From contig NZ_CP089924.1 of NCBI RefSeq assembly GCF_021284765.1, forward strand, positions 186,001-250,000: a stretch of DNA of 64,000 bases. Direction: 5' to 3'. The notes below the pieces were generated by a model. That model made no database searches and had not been told where the DNA came from. It was given only the letters and a program-made list of their open reading frames with translations. The stretch comes from Lysobacter sp. 5GHs7-4. GTDB lineage: Bacteria; Pseudomonadota; Gammaproteobacteria; Xanthomonadales; Xanthomonadaceae. The translations under genes were made by a program, and so were the position numbers. Positions 9,302 to 18,093 of the stretch are shown in pieces (the first letter of the stretch is position 1; every line of letters begins with the position of its first letter).

Positions 9302-9318
9302 GGAGCCTGCGAGGCTCC
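9302..9318. repeat. Short perfect hairpin, REP-like, after tatC
   Basis: GGAGCCT and AGGCTCC form a perfect seven-base-pair stem around GCG, 21 bases after the tatC stop. There is no T-run. A second REP-like hairpin (GCGAC GTGA GTCGC) sits at 9350-9363. Either could stabilise or terminate the tatABC message. Confidence 0.55.
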
Positions 9319-9522
9319 TACATCTCTAGTGCGGACGCTTTCTGTGGGAGCGACGTGAGTCGCGATTCGTTGGCGCCCGAAGATCGGTCAGTACGACTTT
9401 CGTCGCTGCCGCGGTGAGTCGCAGGGCAATCGCCAGATTCGGCAAAGCCGCGCATGGGTAAGCATTCGCGGATGCGGTTGCTGATGCATTCGGTGCCCTT
9501 GCTCAAGCCGAGCGACGGCCAA

Positions 9523-9650
9523 AGCAAATCCCCCTCAATCCCCCTTTTTCAAAGGAGGAAAACAAGCCAGACGAAGGTCGCGGGGCTCTGCCTGGCTGCC
9601 TTTGAAAAAATGGGGCGGGCGGCCACGTAGCGGGCGACGGGGGATTAGCT
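9523..9650. repeat. Dispersed palindromic repeat, degenerate doublet (family A)
   Basis: The left arm AGCAAATCCCCCTCAATCCC is followed by CCTTTTTCAAAGGAGGA. The right arm contains CCTTTGAAAAAATGGGG and ends GGGGGATTAGCT. It has the same arrangement as the copy at 3600 but with more mismatches. Together with the hairpins at 9302-9363 it fills most of the 472-base gap between tatC and the MFS gene; I see no gene in that gap. Confidence 0.75.
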
Positions 9651-9752
9651 GCTGCGCTGAACGTGATCGGGTGCCCAGCCATACGCCCAAACTGCACCCG
9701 TACCACCCGCAGGACGCAGCGGCGCACTCACGCGGCTGACGTATTTGCTGCG

Positions 9753-10997
9753 ATGCACAATAATGTCGAATCCCCCGCCTCGGACACCGCCATGGCCGAT
9801 TCCGGCACCGCGTCGCCGCTGTCTTCCCGCCAGATCGGCCTGATCCTGTTCGCGCTGGCGATGGGCGGTTTCGCCATCGGCACCAGCGAGTTCGTGGTGA
9901 TGGGCCTGATGCCCGACATCGCGCGCGGGCTGGCGGTGACCGAACCGCAGGTCGGCCATGTGATCAGCGCCTATGCGCTGGGCGTGGTGGTGGGCGCGCC
10001 GCTGCTGGCGATCCTCGGCGCGCGCTTGCGCCGGCGCGCGCTGCTGCTGGCGCTGATGGCGTTCTACGCGCTGGGCAATGTCGCCAGCGCGTTGGCGCCG
10101 AACTACGAAACCATGCTGCTGTTCCGTTTCATCGCCGGCCTGCCGCACGGCGCCTACTTCGGCGTCGCGGCGCTGGTGGCGGCGGCGATCAGTCCGCCCG
10201 AGCAGCGCGGCGTGGCGGTCAGCCGGCCGCTGCTGGGCCTGGCGATCGCGCTGCTGATCGGCAACCCGTTCGCGACCTGGCTGGGCCAGGTGCTGGACTG
10301 GCGTTACGCCTTCGGTCTGGTCACCGCGATCGCGGTGCTGACGGTGGGGCTGGTGGCGCGCACCCTGCCGGCCGACCCGAACGAACCGCGCCAGGATCCG
10401 ATCCGCGAACTGCGCGACTTCAACCGCGCGCCGGTCTGGCTGACCCTGGGCATCGGCGCGATCGGTTTCGCCGGCATGTTCTGCGTGTTCGGCTATCTGG
10501 CGCCAACCCTGATCCACGTCACCGGCGTGCCCGAGTCGTGGACGCCGTTCGCGCTGATCGCATTCGGCATCGGCGGCATCCTGGGCAATTTGGCCGGCGG
10601 CTGGCTGTTCGACCGCCTGCAGTTCCGCGCCGCGGCGGCGGTGCTGCTGTGGTCGACGCTGTTGCTGCTGCTGTTCCCGATCGCCGCGCATTCGGTGTGG
10701 GCGGTGCTGCCGGCGGTGATCGCGGTCGGCACCATGGGCGCGCTGGCGCCGGTGCTGCAGGCGCATCTGATGGACGTGGCCGCCGACGCGCAGACGCTGG
10801 CCGCGGCGTCCAACCACTCCGCGTTCAACGCCGCCAATGCGCTCGGCCCCTGGCTGGGCGGCATGGCGATCAGCGCCGGCTACGGCTGGACCTCGACCGG
10901 CTACATCGGCGCGGCCACCGCGGTGGCTGGCTTGCTGATCTACCTGTGGGCGCGACGCGACCTGCGTCGCTCGGCGCCGCTGCAGTCGCCGGCCTGA
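9753..10997 (+). CDS. MFS transporter, DHA1 (drug:H+ antiporter-1, AraJ/YdhP-like)
   Basis: A 414-residue, twelve-helix major facilitator. It starts with a short cytosolic tail and a first helix containing the GFAIGTSEFVVMGLMPDIA signature. That sequence is typical of the AraJ/YdhP/NepI-type DHA1 subgroup exporting sugars, purines or drugs. The G-x-x-x-G-A-R-L-R-R loop after helix 2 and the GLPHGAYFGVAALVAAAIS helix 4 are present. ATG 9753 is chosen because the preceding 30 codons do not look like transporter sequence. Substrate is unknown. It converges on the BPSS1780-type gene with a 37-base gap. Confidence 0.88.
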   Translation: MHNNVESPASDTAMADSGTASPLSSRQIGLILFALAMGGFAIGTSEFVVMGLMPDIARGLAVTEPQVGHVISAYALGVVVGAPLLAILGARLRRRALLLALMAFYALGNVASALAPNYETMLLFRFIAGLPHGAYFGVAALVAAAISPPEQRGVAVSRPLLGLAIALLIGNPFATWLGQVLDWRYAFGLVTAIAVLTVGLVARTLPADPNEPRQDPIRELRDFNRAPVWLTLGIGAIGFAGMFCVFGYLAPTLIHVTGVPESWTPFALIAFGIGGILGNLAGGWLFDRLQFRAAAAVLLWSTLLLLLFPIAAHSVWAVLPAVIAVGTMGALAPVLQAHLMDVAADAQTLAAASNHSAFNAANALGPWLGGMAISAGYGWTSTGYIGAATAVAGLLIYLWARRDLRRSAPLQSPA

Positions 10998-11034
10998 GGG
11001 CTGCCGCAGGCGCGACGCGCGCGCCGTCGATCGA

Positions 11035-11964
11035 TCAGGCTTCGAAATGACCGTGGTTGGACGGCGGCGGCGCGTTTCCCGCGGTGTCGTCGCCGAAGGT
11101 GTCGCGCCACGCCAGATAACTGCCACCGACCAGCACCACCAACAGGGCAGCGCCGAAACCGGCGTACAGCAGCAGCGACAGCACGGCGCCGACGATGGGA
11201 TGGATCAGGCTGCCGATCAGCGCGGCCAGCAGGCCCATCACGCCGATGATCAACGCAGCGACCAGCGCGCCCATCATGAACAAGGCGCCGGCGAGCAGGT
11301 TGGCGCCGACGTTGGACAGCGAGGCGCGCAGCGCGCCCTTGACCGCCTCGACCACGTTGTTGCCCGAGAACAGGATCAAGGGAATGCACAGCAGCAGCAA
11401 GGTGTAGGTGAAGTAGTTGAACAGCAACTGCACCGCCATCATCAGGCCCGGATGATTGGGCTCCGGCATCACCGGCGTGCCGCCGCTCATGGCGGTGCGC
11501 ATCGCGGTCATGTAGTTGGCCCAGTAATCGTCGCCGGCCAGCAGCACCACGAACAGCATGCTCGCAGCGGCCAGCACGATCTGGATCACGCCCAGCAACG
11601 CCAGCGGGCCGGCCTTGCGCAGGCGGAACGGCGCGAACAGGTCGCGCGCGCGCACCGGACGGCCGGCCTCGGCCTCGCGGATCACGTGCATCAGGCCGCC
11701 GAGCAGAATCGGCAGCGCGAACACCAGCATCAGGAACAGCGGCACCATCGCCGTCAGCACCCGCGTCGGATCCTTGGCGGTCGCGGCGGCGTCGCGCATG
11801 CCGGCCACGAACGGCAGCGCGAACACGATCGTCAGCGTGTACAGCGTGGCCATCATCAGCAGCGCCGCGCCGAACACCGCGCGCGGATTGCGCGCGCCGA
11901 TGTTCACGGCCTGGGTCAGCCACTGCACGCCCTGTCCTAGCGGCACTTTGCGAATCTGGGTCAT
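11035..11964 (-). CDS. BPSS1780 family membrane protein
   Basis: A 309-residue integral membrane protein with about six predicted helices. It begins MTQIRKVPLGQGVQWLTQA, the hallmark N-terminus of the BPSS1780 family, and contains RARDLFAPFRLRKAGPLALLG, GALRASLSNVGANLLAG and NYFTYTLLLL blocks. The family has no established function. The gene lies 77 bases after the glutamine amidotransferase gene in the same direction and may be the last member of a gspE-amidotransferase transcription unit. Confidence 0.85.
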   Translation of the reverse strand: MTQIRKVPLGQGVQWLTQAVNIGARNPRAVFGAALLMMATLYTLTIVFALPFVAGMRDAAATAKDPTRVLTAMVPLFLMLVFALPILLGGLMHVIREAEAGRPVRARDLFAPFRLRKAGPLALLGVIQIVLAAASMLFVVLLAGDDYWANYMTAMRTAMSGGTPVMPEPNHPGLMMAVQLLFNYFTYTLLLLCIPLILFSGNNVVEAVKGALRASLSNVGANLLAGALFMMGALVAALIIGVMGLLAALIGSLIHPIVGAVLSLLLYAGFGAALLVVLVGGSYLAWRDTFGDDTAGNAPPPSNHGHFEA

Positions 11965-12041
11965 TCCGATCTCTACTCCGGCCCCGGTGGGCCTGTGGTT
12001 ACCGCGGGTGTTGCGAGGGCGATCCGCCGCGTGCCGCCGCC

Positions 12042-12773
12042 TCAGCGGCCGTGCAGGCCGCGCGCGTGATGCACGAAGCGGCGCAGCACGCGCCGCGCGT
12101 GCGGCGTGGCGGCGATGTTGCCGGCGATGGTCTTGGGGCAATGACCTTCGCGCTGCAACGCGACCTTGCGCGCCTGCACGTAGCCGCGCATGTGCGTGGC
12201 GCTGAATTCGGGGTGGAACTGCACCCCCCAGGCGCGATCGCCCCAGCGGAAGGCATGGCAGGCGTCGTGCACCGAGCGCGCCAGCACGGTCGCGCCGTCG
12301 GGCGCGCGCAGCACGGTCTGCAGGTGCGTGGCCTGGGCCTCGAACCGTGCCGGCAGGCCGCCGAACAGCGGATCGTCGCCGGCCGGCCCATGCAGCTCCA
12401 GCGCGATCGTGCCCATCTCGCGGCCCTGCGGGTGATCGCCGACCTCGCCGCCCAGCGCATGCGCGAGCAACTGGTGGCCGTAGCAGATGCCCAGCAGCGG
12501 CATGCCGGCGTGCGCGGCTTCGCGCAACCACTGCGCGCTGCGCTCGCTCCATTCGGCGCGGTCGGTGACCATGGCGCCGGAGCCGGTGACGATGGTGCCG
12601 GCGAAGCCCTCGCGCGTGCTCGGCAGCGGTTCGCCGGCCTCGACGTTGATCGCGATCGCCTCGTCGCGCTCCAGACCGGCGGCGACGCGGATCCAATGCG
12701 GAAAGCCGCGGTGGCGGCGCATCGTGGCGACCGGTTGGCCGGTCTCGATGATCAAAAAGGGCGCGCTGTTCAT
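12042..12773 (-). CDS. Class I glutamine amidotransferase (GMP synthase GATase-like), stand-alone
   Basis: A 243-residue single-domain amidotransferase. The catalytic cysteine is Cys97 in LLGICYGHQ, and the His187/Glu189 pair is in FHPEFS, so the triad is intact. [16 protein letters not shown] before the nucleophile resembles stand-alone GuaA-like GATases, some annotated as GMP synthase glutamine amidotransferase subunits. No synthetase domain is fused. The true acceptor is unknown; gamma-glutamyl peptide hydrolysis or amidation is possible. Its ATG overlaps the stop of the upstream ATPase gene (ATGA at 12770-12773), so the two are translationally coupled. Confidence 0.87.
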   Translation of the reverse strand: MNSAPFLIIETGQPVATMRRHRGFPHWIRVAAGLERDEAIAINVEAGEPLPSTREGFAGTIVTGSGAMVTDRAEWSERSAQWLREAAHAGMPLLGICYGHQLLAHALGGEVGDHPQGREMGTIALELHGPAGDDPLFGGLPARFEAQATHLQTVLRAPDGATVLARSVHDACHAFRWGDRAWGVQFHPEFSATHMRGYVQARKVALQREGHCPKTIAGNIAATPHARRVLRRFVHHARGLHGR

Positions 12774-14569
12774 TCCTGCGGGGGCAATACCGATACGACC
12801 TCGGGAATTGTAGTCAATCCCAGGGCCACCTTTTCGGCCGCCGCCACCCGCAGCGAGCGCACGCCCTCGGCCGCGGCGGCGCGGTTGAAGCTGGCCAGGT
12901 CCAGGTCCGGCCGGATCAGCCGACGCAGGCCGGGGGTGATCGGCAGCAATTCGTACAGGCCGACCCGGCCCAGGTAGCCGGTGCGGCGGCATTCCAGGCA
13001 GCCGACCGGCGCGTGGGCGTTCGCGCCCGCCGGCGGGGTCTGGCCGGCGCCCAGCAGGGTCTGCCATTCGCCTTCGGCCAGCGGCGCCGGGCGTTTGCAG
13101 TGCGGGCACAGGGTACGCACCAGGCGCTGGGCAAGCACGCCGTTGAGCGTGGAGGCGACCAGGTAATGCGGCACGCCCAGATCGAGCAGGCGGGTGATCG
13201 CCGAGGCGGCGTCGTTGGTGTGCAGGGTCGACAGCACCAGATGGCCGGTCAGCGCGGCCTGCACCGCCATCTGCGCGGTTTCCAGGTCGCGGATCTCGCC
13301 GATCATGATGATGTCGGGATCCTGGCGCAGCAGGGTGCGCACGCCGCTGGCGAAGTCCAGATCGATCGAGGGCTGCACCTGCATCTGGTTGAACTCGGGC
13401 GCGATCATTTCGATCGGGTCCTCCACGCTGCAGACGTTCACGTCCGGCGTGGCCAGTTGCTTGAGCGTGGAATACAGGGTGGTGGTCTTGCCCGAACCGG
13501 TCGGGCCGGTCACCAGCACGATGCCGTGCGGGCGCTGCACCAGGTCGTTCCAGCCGGCCGATTCCTGGGCGCTGAAACCCAGCTGGTCGATCGACTTCAG
13601 CGCCGTGTCCGGATCGAACAAACGCGCCACGCACTTTTCGCCGAACGCGGTCGGCATGGTCGACAAGCGCATCTCGACCTCGCGCCCACCCGGCGAACGC
13701 GTCTTGATGCGCCCGTCCTGCGGGCGCCGGCGCTCGGCCAGGTCCATGCGGCCCAGCACCTTGATGCGGCTGACCACCGCGCCCATCACCGGCGGCGGCA
13801 TCTCGAACACCTTGTGCATCACGCCGTCGATGCGGAAGCGCACCCGGCCGATGTCGCGGCGCGGCTCCAGGTGGATGTCGGAGGCGCGCTGCTCGTTGGC
13901 GTACTGCAGCAGCCAGTCGACGATGTGGACGATGTGGTGGTCGTCTGCGCCGACCTCGCCGACCCGGCCCAGCTCGACCAACTGCTCGAAGCTGGGCATG
14001 CCGGCGTTTTGTTCGCGATTGCCGTCGCGGGCGCCGCGCACCGAGCGCGTCACCCCGAAGAACTCCATGGTGTAGCGGTGCAGATCCAGCGGATTGACCA
14101 CCGCCAGTTCGATCTCGCGCCGGGTCAGGTGGCGCACGTCGGGCAGCCAGTCCAGGTCGTTGGGCTCGCTGGTCGCGATCAGTACGCGGTCGGCGTTGAC
14201 CGCCAGCGGCAGGATCCGGTGCCGGCGCGCGTAGGCATGCGAGACCACCGCGGTGGCGGCGGGCACGTCGACGCGGGTGGGATCGATGCGCAGATAGCGC
14301 AGGCCGCTGACCTGGGCCAGCCACTCGCTCAGGCGCTCCAGGCCCAGGTCGGTGCCCGGGGTCTGGCCGGAGGCCAGCTTGAGGTTGGCGATCAGTACCA
14401 GCGGATGGACCTCGCTGGCATGGCGCGCGCCGGACGGCAGCTGCACGCGCTTGGCGTCCTCGGGGCCGATCAGGCCGTCCTCGGCCAGGGCAGCGGCCAC
14501 GCGTTCCAGGCTCAGGCGACCGGGCGGCAGGCGCGAAGTGCCGCGTCCGCTCGCCGACGCGGGGTGCAT
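12770..14569 (-). CDS. GspE/PilB-family type II secretion / type IV pilus assembly ATPase
   Basis: A protein of about 599 residues from ATG 14569; GTG codons at 14587 and 14614 are alternatives. An N-terminal GspE-N-like region (about 60-200) precedes the RecA-like ATPase. The ATPase has Walker [11 protein letters not shown] near 350, an Asp box, the Walker B-like IIMIGEIRD near 417, and the His box [14 protein letters not shown]. The CPHC (about 487) and CLEC (about 524) pairs make the tetracysteine zinc motif typical of GspE/PilB. No other secretin or pilin gene is nearby, so which machine it powers is unclear. The gene diverges from glyQ. Confidence 0.9.
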   Translation of the reverse strand: MHPASASGRGTSRLPPGRLSLERVAAALAEDGLIGPEDAKRVQLPSGARHASEVHPLVLIANLKLASGQTPGTDLGLERLSEWLAQVSGLRYLRIDPTRVDVPAATAVVSHAYARRHRILPLAVNADRVLIATSEPNDLDWLPDVRHLTRREIELAVVNPLDLHRYTMEFFGVTRSVRGARDGNREQNAGMPSFEQLVELGRVGEVGADDHHIVHIVDWLLQYANEQRASDIHLEPRRDIGRVRFRIDGVMHKVFEMPPPVMGAVVSRIKVLGRMDLAERRRPQDGRIKTRSPGGREVEMRLSTMPTAFGEKCVARLFDPDTALKSIDQLGFSAQESAGWNDLVQRPHGIVLVTGPTGSGKTTTLYSTLKQLATPDVNVCSVEDPIEMIAPEFNQMQVQPSIDLDFASGVRTLLRQDPDIIMIGEIRDLETAQMAVQAALTGHLVLSTLHTNDAASAITRLLDLGVPHYLVASTLNGVLAQRLVRTLCPHCKRPAPLAEGEWQTLLGAGQTPPAGANAHAPVGCLECRRTGYLGRVGLYELLPITPGLRRLIRPDLDLASFNRAAAAEGVRSLRVAAAEKVALGLTTIPEVVSVLPPQE

Positions 14570-14629
14570 TCGTTGCCGCTGTTCCACCAGTACCGCTCCT
14601 GCCTGCTCAGACACCGTGGGGGCGGCCGC

Positions 14630-14635
14630 TATACT
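14630..14635 (+). promoter_or_regulatory. Probable -10 element for glyQS
   Basis: TATACT, a five-of-six match to the sigma70 -10 consensus, sits 30 bases before the glyQ ATG in an otherwise GC-rich intergenic region. No strong -35 hexamer is visible at 16-18 bases upstream. Confidence 0.5.
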
Positions 14636-14665
14636 AGCGCGCCCCGTCCACGACACTCTTTGAAC

Positions 14666-15607
14666 ATGTCTGCGAATTCGCGAGCGAACGGGAACGACGC
14701 GCCCACCTTCCAGCAGCTGATCCAGCGCTTGAACGCCTATTGGGCGGAGCAAGGCTGCGTGTTGATCCAGCCGCTGGATCTGGAAGTCGGCGCCGGTACC
14801 TTCCATCCGGCCACGTTCCTGCGCGCGCTGGGTCCGGAGCCGTGGAACGCGGCCTACGTGCAGCCCTGCCGCCGCCCCACCGACGGCCGCTACGGCGAAA
14901 ACCCCAACCGCCTGCAGCGCTACTACCAGTACCAGGTGGCGATAAAGCCCAGCCCCGACAACATCGTCGAGCTGTACTTCGAGTCGCTCAAGGCGCTGGG
15001 CGTGGATCCGCTGGTGCACGACCTGCGCCTGGTCGAGGACAACTGGGAATCGCCGACGCTGGGCGCCTGGGGCCTGGGCTGGGAAGTCTGGCTCAACGGC
15101 ATGGAAGTGACGCAGTTCACTTATTTCCAGCAGGCCGGCGGCCTGGAGTGCAAGCCGGTGCTGGGCGAGATCACCTACGGTCTCGAGCGCCTGTGCATGT
15201 ATCTGCAGAACGTCGACAACGTGTTCGACCTGGTCTGGACCTACGGCCCGGACGGCACGCCGGTGACCTACCGCGACGTCTACCACCAGAACGAAGTCGA
15301 GCAGAGCGCCTACAACTTCGAGCACGCCGACGTGGCCGAACTGTTCCACCGCTTCGACGCCTGCGAGCGCGAGGCCCTGAAGCTGATCGAACTGGGCCTG
15401 CCGCTGCCGGCCTACGACCAGGTCTGCAAGGCCAGCCATTCCTTCAACTTGCTCGATGCGCGCCGCGCGATCAGCGTGACCGAACGCCAGCGTTACATCC
15501 TGCGCGTGCGCCGCATCGCCCAGGGCGTGGCCGAGGCCTATCACGCGCAACGCGAGAAGCTGGGGTTCCCCGGGCTCAAGCGCGGCGATGCGCAGGAGGC
15601 CGCGTGA
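14666..15607 (+). CDS. glyQ: Glycine--tRNA ligase alpha subunit
   Basis: The 313-residue catalytic alpha chain of the bacterial heterotetrameric GlyRS charges tRNA-Gly. Conserved blocks include [19 protein letters not shown], the class II motif region [17 protein letters not shown], and [38 protein letters not shown] and the C-terminal [14 protein letters not shown] are also present. The ATG at 14666 gives the family N-terminus after a short extension. Its TGA overlaps the glyS ATG as TGATG. Confidence 0.97.
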   Translation: MSANSRANGNDAPTFQQLIQRLNAYWAEQGCVLIQPLDLEVGAGTFHPATFLRALGPEPWNAAYVQPCRRPTDGRYGENPNRLQRYYQYQVAIKPSPDNIVELYFESLKALGVDPLVHDLRLVEDNWESPTLGAWGLGWEVWLNGMEVTQFTYFQQAGGLECKPVLGEITYGLERLCMYLQNVDNVFDLVWTYGPDGTPVTYRDVYHQNEVEQSAYNFEHADVAELFHRFDACEREALKLIELGLPLPAYDQVCKASHSFNLLDARRAISVTERQRYILRVRRIAQGVAEAYHAQREKLGFPGLKRGDAQEAA

Positions 15608-17820
15608 TGTCGGACGTGACCATGCAACCGCTGCTGATCGAACTGGGCACCGAGGAACTGCCGGTCAAGGCCCTGCCCGGCCTGGCCCAGGCCTTCTTCG
15701 ACGGCGTGATCGAGGGCCTGAGCAAGCGCGGCATCGCCTTCGACCGCGATGGCGCCAAGCCGCTGTACACGCCGCGCCGTCTGGCCGTGCTGCTGCCCGG
15801 CGTGGCCGTCGAGCAGCCGGAACAGAAGTCCGAAGTGCTGGGCCCGTATCTCAACATCGCCCTCGACGCCGACGGCCAGCCGACCAAGGCCCTGCAGGGC
15901 TTCGCCGCCAAGGCCGGCATCGACTGGACGCAGCTGGAAAAAACCAGCGACGCCAAGGGCGAACGTTTCGCGCATCGCGCGGTCAAGCCCGGCGCGCAGA
16001 CCCGCGAGCTGCTGCAGGACGTGATCGCCGACGCGCTGGCGAACATGCCGATCCCCAAGCCGATGCGCTGGGGCGCCCACGAGTACGGCTTCGCGCGGCC
16101 CGCGCATTGGCTGGTGGTGCTGCTGGGCAAGGACGTGATCGAGGCGCAGGTGCTGGGCGTGCGCAGCGACCGCATGAGCCGCGGCCATCGCTTCATGCAC
16201 GACAAGCCGGTGTGGTTCAGCACGCCGGCCGACTATGTCGAGTTCCTGCGCAGCGCCAAGGTGCTGGTGGATCCCGACGAGCGCCGCGAGCGCATCGTGC
16301 AGGAAGTGCGCAACGCCGCCAGCGCCGACGGCGGCAGCGCGCGCATCGACGCGGGCATCCTGGAAGAGGTCAACGGCCTCACCGAATGGCCCAAGGCGGT
16401 CGCCTGCAGCTTCGAAGCGGGGTTCCTGGCCGTGCCGCAGGAAGCGCTGATCGCGACCATGGAAGCCAACCAGAAGTTCTTCCCGGTGCTGGACGCGGCC
16501 GGCAAGCTCAGCGAGCGCTTCGTCGGCATCGCCAACATCGAAAGCCGCGACGAATCGGAAGTGCGCAAGGGCTACGAGCGCGTGATCCGCCCGCGCTTCG
16601 CCGACGCCAAGTTCTTCTTCGTCGAGGACATGAAGCAGGGCCTGGCCTCGATGGGCGAGGGCCTGAAGACGGTGAAGTACCAGGACAAGCTGGGTAGCGT
16701 GGCCGACAAGGTCGCGCGCGTCACCGCGTTGGCGCAGGACGTGGCCCAGCGCATCGGCGTGGACCCGGCGTTGGCGCGTCGCGCCGCCGCGCTGTCCAAG
16801 AACGATCTGCAATCGCGCCTGGTCAACGAGTTCCCGGAACTGCAGGGCATCGCCGGCCGCTATTACGCCGCGGTCGAAGGCGAGCCGCTGGAGGTGGCCG
16901 CCGCGATCGACGAGGCCTACATGCCGCGCAACGCCGGCGACGACATCGCGCCCTCGCCGCTGGGCCGCAGCGTGGCCATCGCCGAACGCCTGGACACGCT
17001 GGCCGGCGCCTTCGCCGCCGGCCTGAAGCCCAGCGGCAACAAGGACCCCTTCGCCCTGCGCCGCAACGCACTGGGCTTGGTGCGCACCATCATCGGCGGC
17101 GAACTCGAACTGGACCTGCCGGCGCTGATCGAAACCGCGCTGCACGATGCGCAATGGCAGATCAATGCCGTGGCCACCATCGAGGAAGCGAACAAGAAGG
17201 GCGGCCAACGCGTGGCCGGCCCGGCTTACGAAGACATCAAGCGCGACGAGCGCGGCCGTCTGCTGGCGTTCGGCGAGACCCACCAGCGCCAAGTGTCGGC
17301 CGAGGACGTGCAGGAATTGGTCGGCTTCGTGCTCGACCGCCTGCGCAGCTACAGCCTCGAGCAGAACGTGCCGGTGCAGCAGTTCGAGGCCGTGGCCGCG
17401 TTGCGTCCGGCTTCGCTGCTGGACTTCGACCGTCGCCTGCGCGCGATCGCGCAGTTCGCGCAACTGCCCGAAGCGCAGGCGCTGGCCGCAGCCAACAAGC
17501 GCATCCGCAACATCCTCAAGAAGGTCGAAGGCGAGCTGCCGACCGCGATCGATCCGGCGCTGTTCGCCGAGAATGCCGAACGCGAGCTGGCATCGGCGGT
17601 GGATGCCGCCATCGCCGACACCGATCCGCTGCTGGCCCAGCGCGACTACGTCGCGGTGCTGGGCCGCCTGGCGCGCCTGCGCCCGCAGGTAGACGCGTTC
17701 TTCGACGGCGTGATGGTCAACGTCGACGATGCGGCCGTGCGCAACAACCGCCTGGCCCTGCTCAAGCGCCTGTCGGATCGCCTCGGCAGCGTTGCGGCGA
17801 TCGAGCATCTGTCGATCTGA
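15607..17820 (+). CDS. glyS: Glycine--tRNA ligase beta subunit
   Basis: A 737-residue GlyRS beta chain, which contributes tRNA binding. It has the family start LLIELGTEELPVKALPGL, the RRLAVLLPGV block, MRWGAHEYGFARPAHWLV, and a C-terminal anticodon-binding-type region ending KRLSDRLGSVAAIEHLSI. The length is slightly above the usual of around 690, with a charged insertion near residue 535 (ATIEEANKKGGQRVAGPAYE). Start and stop of the two subunits overlap by one base, so glyQ and glyS are coupled. Confidence 0.97.
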   Translation: MSDVTMQPLLIELGTEELPVKALPGLAQAFFDGVIEGLSKRGIAFDRDGAKPLYTPRRLAVLLPGVAVEQPEQKSEVLGPYLNIALDADGQPTKALQGFAAKAGIDWTQLEKTSDAKGERFAHRAVKPGAQTRELLQDVIADALANMPIPKPMRWGAHEYGFARPAHWLVVLLGKDVIEAQVLGVRSDRMSRGHRFMHDKPVWFSTPADYVEFLRSAKVLVDPDERRERIVQEVRNAASADGGSARIDAGILEEVNGLTEWPKAVACSFEAGFLAVPQEALIATMEANQKFFPVLDAAGKLSERFVGIANIESRDESEVRKGYERVIRPRFADAKFFFVEDMKQGLASMGEGLKTVKYQDKLGSVADKVARVTALAQDVAQRIGVDPALARRAAALSKNDLQSRLVNEFPELQGIAGRYYAAVEGEPLEVAAAIDEAYMPRNAGDDIAPSPLGRSVAIAERLDTLAGAFAAGLKPSGNKDPFALRRNALGLVRTIIGGELELDLPALIETALHDAQWQINAVATIEEANKKGGQRVAGPAYEDIKRDERGRLLAFGETHQRQVSAEDVQELVGFVLDRLRSYSLEQNVPVQQFEAVAALRPASLLDFDRRLRAIAQFAQLPEAQALAAANKRIRNILKKVEGELPTAIDPALFAENAERELASAVDAAIADTDPLLAQRDYVAVLGRLARLRPQVDAFFDGVMVNVDDAAVRNNRLALLKRLSDRLGSVAAIEHLSI

Positions 17821-17852
17821 TTCGCAGTCTCCTGTATCTCGCGCCCTTGCTT

Positions 17853-17967
17853 GCCCCTTTGACCAAGGGGGCGGCGGGCGCGCAGCGCACGCGGGGGCTT
17901 TGCTTTTGCTGTTGCTCTAACGCCTAAGAGCAAATCCCTCCTAGCCCCCCTTTGCCAAAGGGGGAAG
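17853..17967. repeat. Dispersed palindromic repeat (family A), arms in swapped order
   Basis: CCCCTTTGACCAAGGGGGC and GGGGGCTTTGCT form one arm; AGAGCAAATCCCTCC and CCCCCCTTTGCCAAAGGGGGA form the other. Here the AAATCC ends point inwards rather than outwards. The repeat fills most of the glyS-tamA gap. Confidence 0.75.
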
Positions 17968-18081
17968 CAAATGCAAAAGCGACGCGCGCGAATGTTCGGT
18001 GCGGCCTGCACATTGCATCACGCGCGCTTAACGTCGCGCCCGATCGCCACGTGCGCGCAAGCAATGCCCGCCTGCCTTGGT

Positions 18082-18087
18082 TATCCT
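18082..18087 (+). promoter_or_regulatory. Putative -10 element placed for a leaderless tamA message
   Basis: TATCCT followed by six bases and the tamA ATG at 18094. If used, transcription would start at or next to the initiation codon. No Shine-Dalgarno precedes the ATG. Confidence 0.45.
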
Positions 18088-18093
18088 GCCCGC

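Noticed and set aside
9281..9752. Possible CRISPR or integron-like array because of several short repeats
   Set aside because: The repeats are palindromic REP-type elements of different families without regular spacing or spacers.
13013..14665. Long rightward extension of the glyQ frame across the ATPase gene
   Set aside because: It is antisense to a clear GspE/PilB ATPase and low-complexity; the canonical glyQ start is at 14666, preceded by a TATACT promoter element.
14570..15550. N-terminal extension of the GspE-like frame into glyQ
   Set aside because: It lies entirely antisense to glyQ. The GspE-N region begins after ATG 14569 (or GTG 14614).
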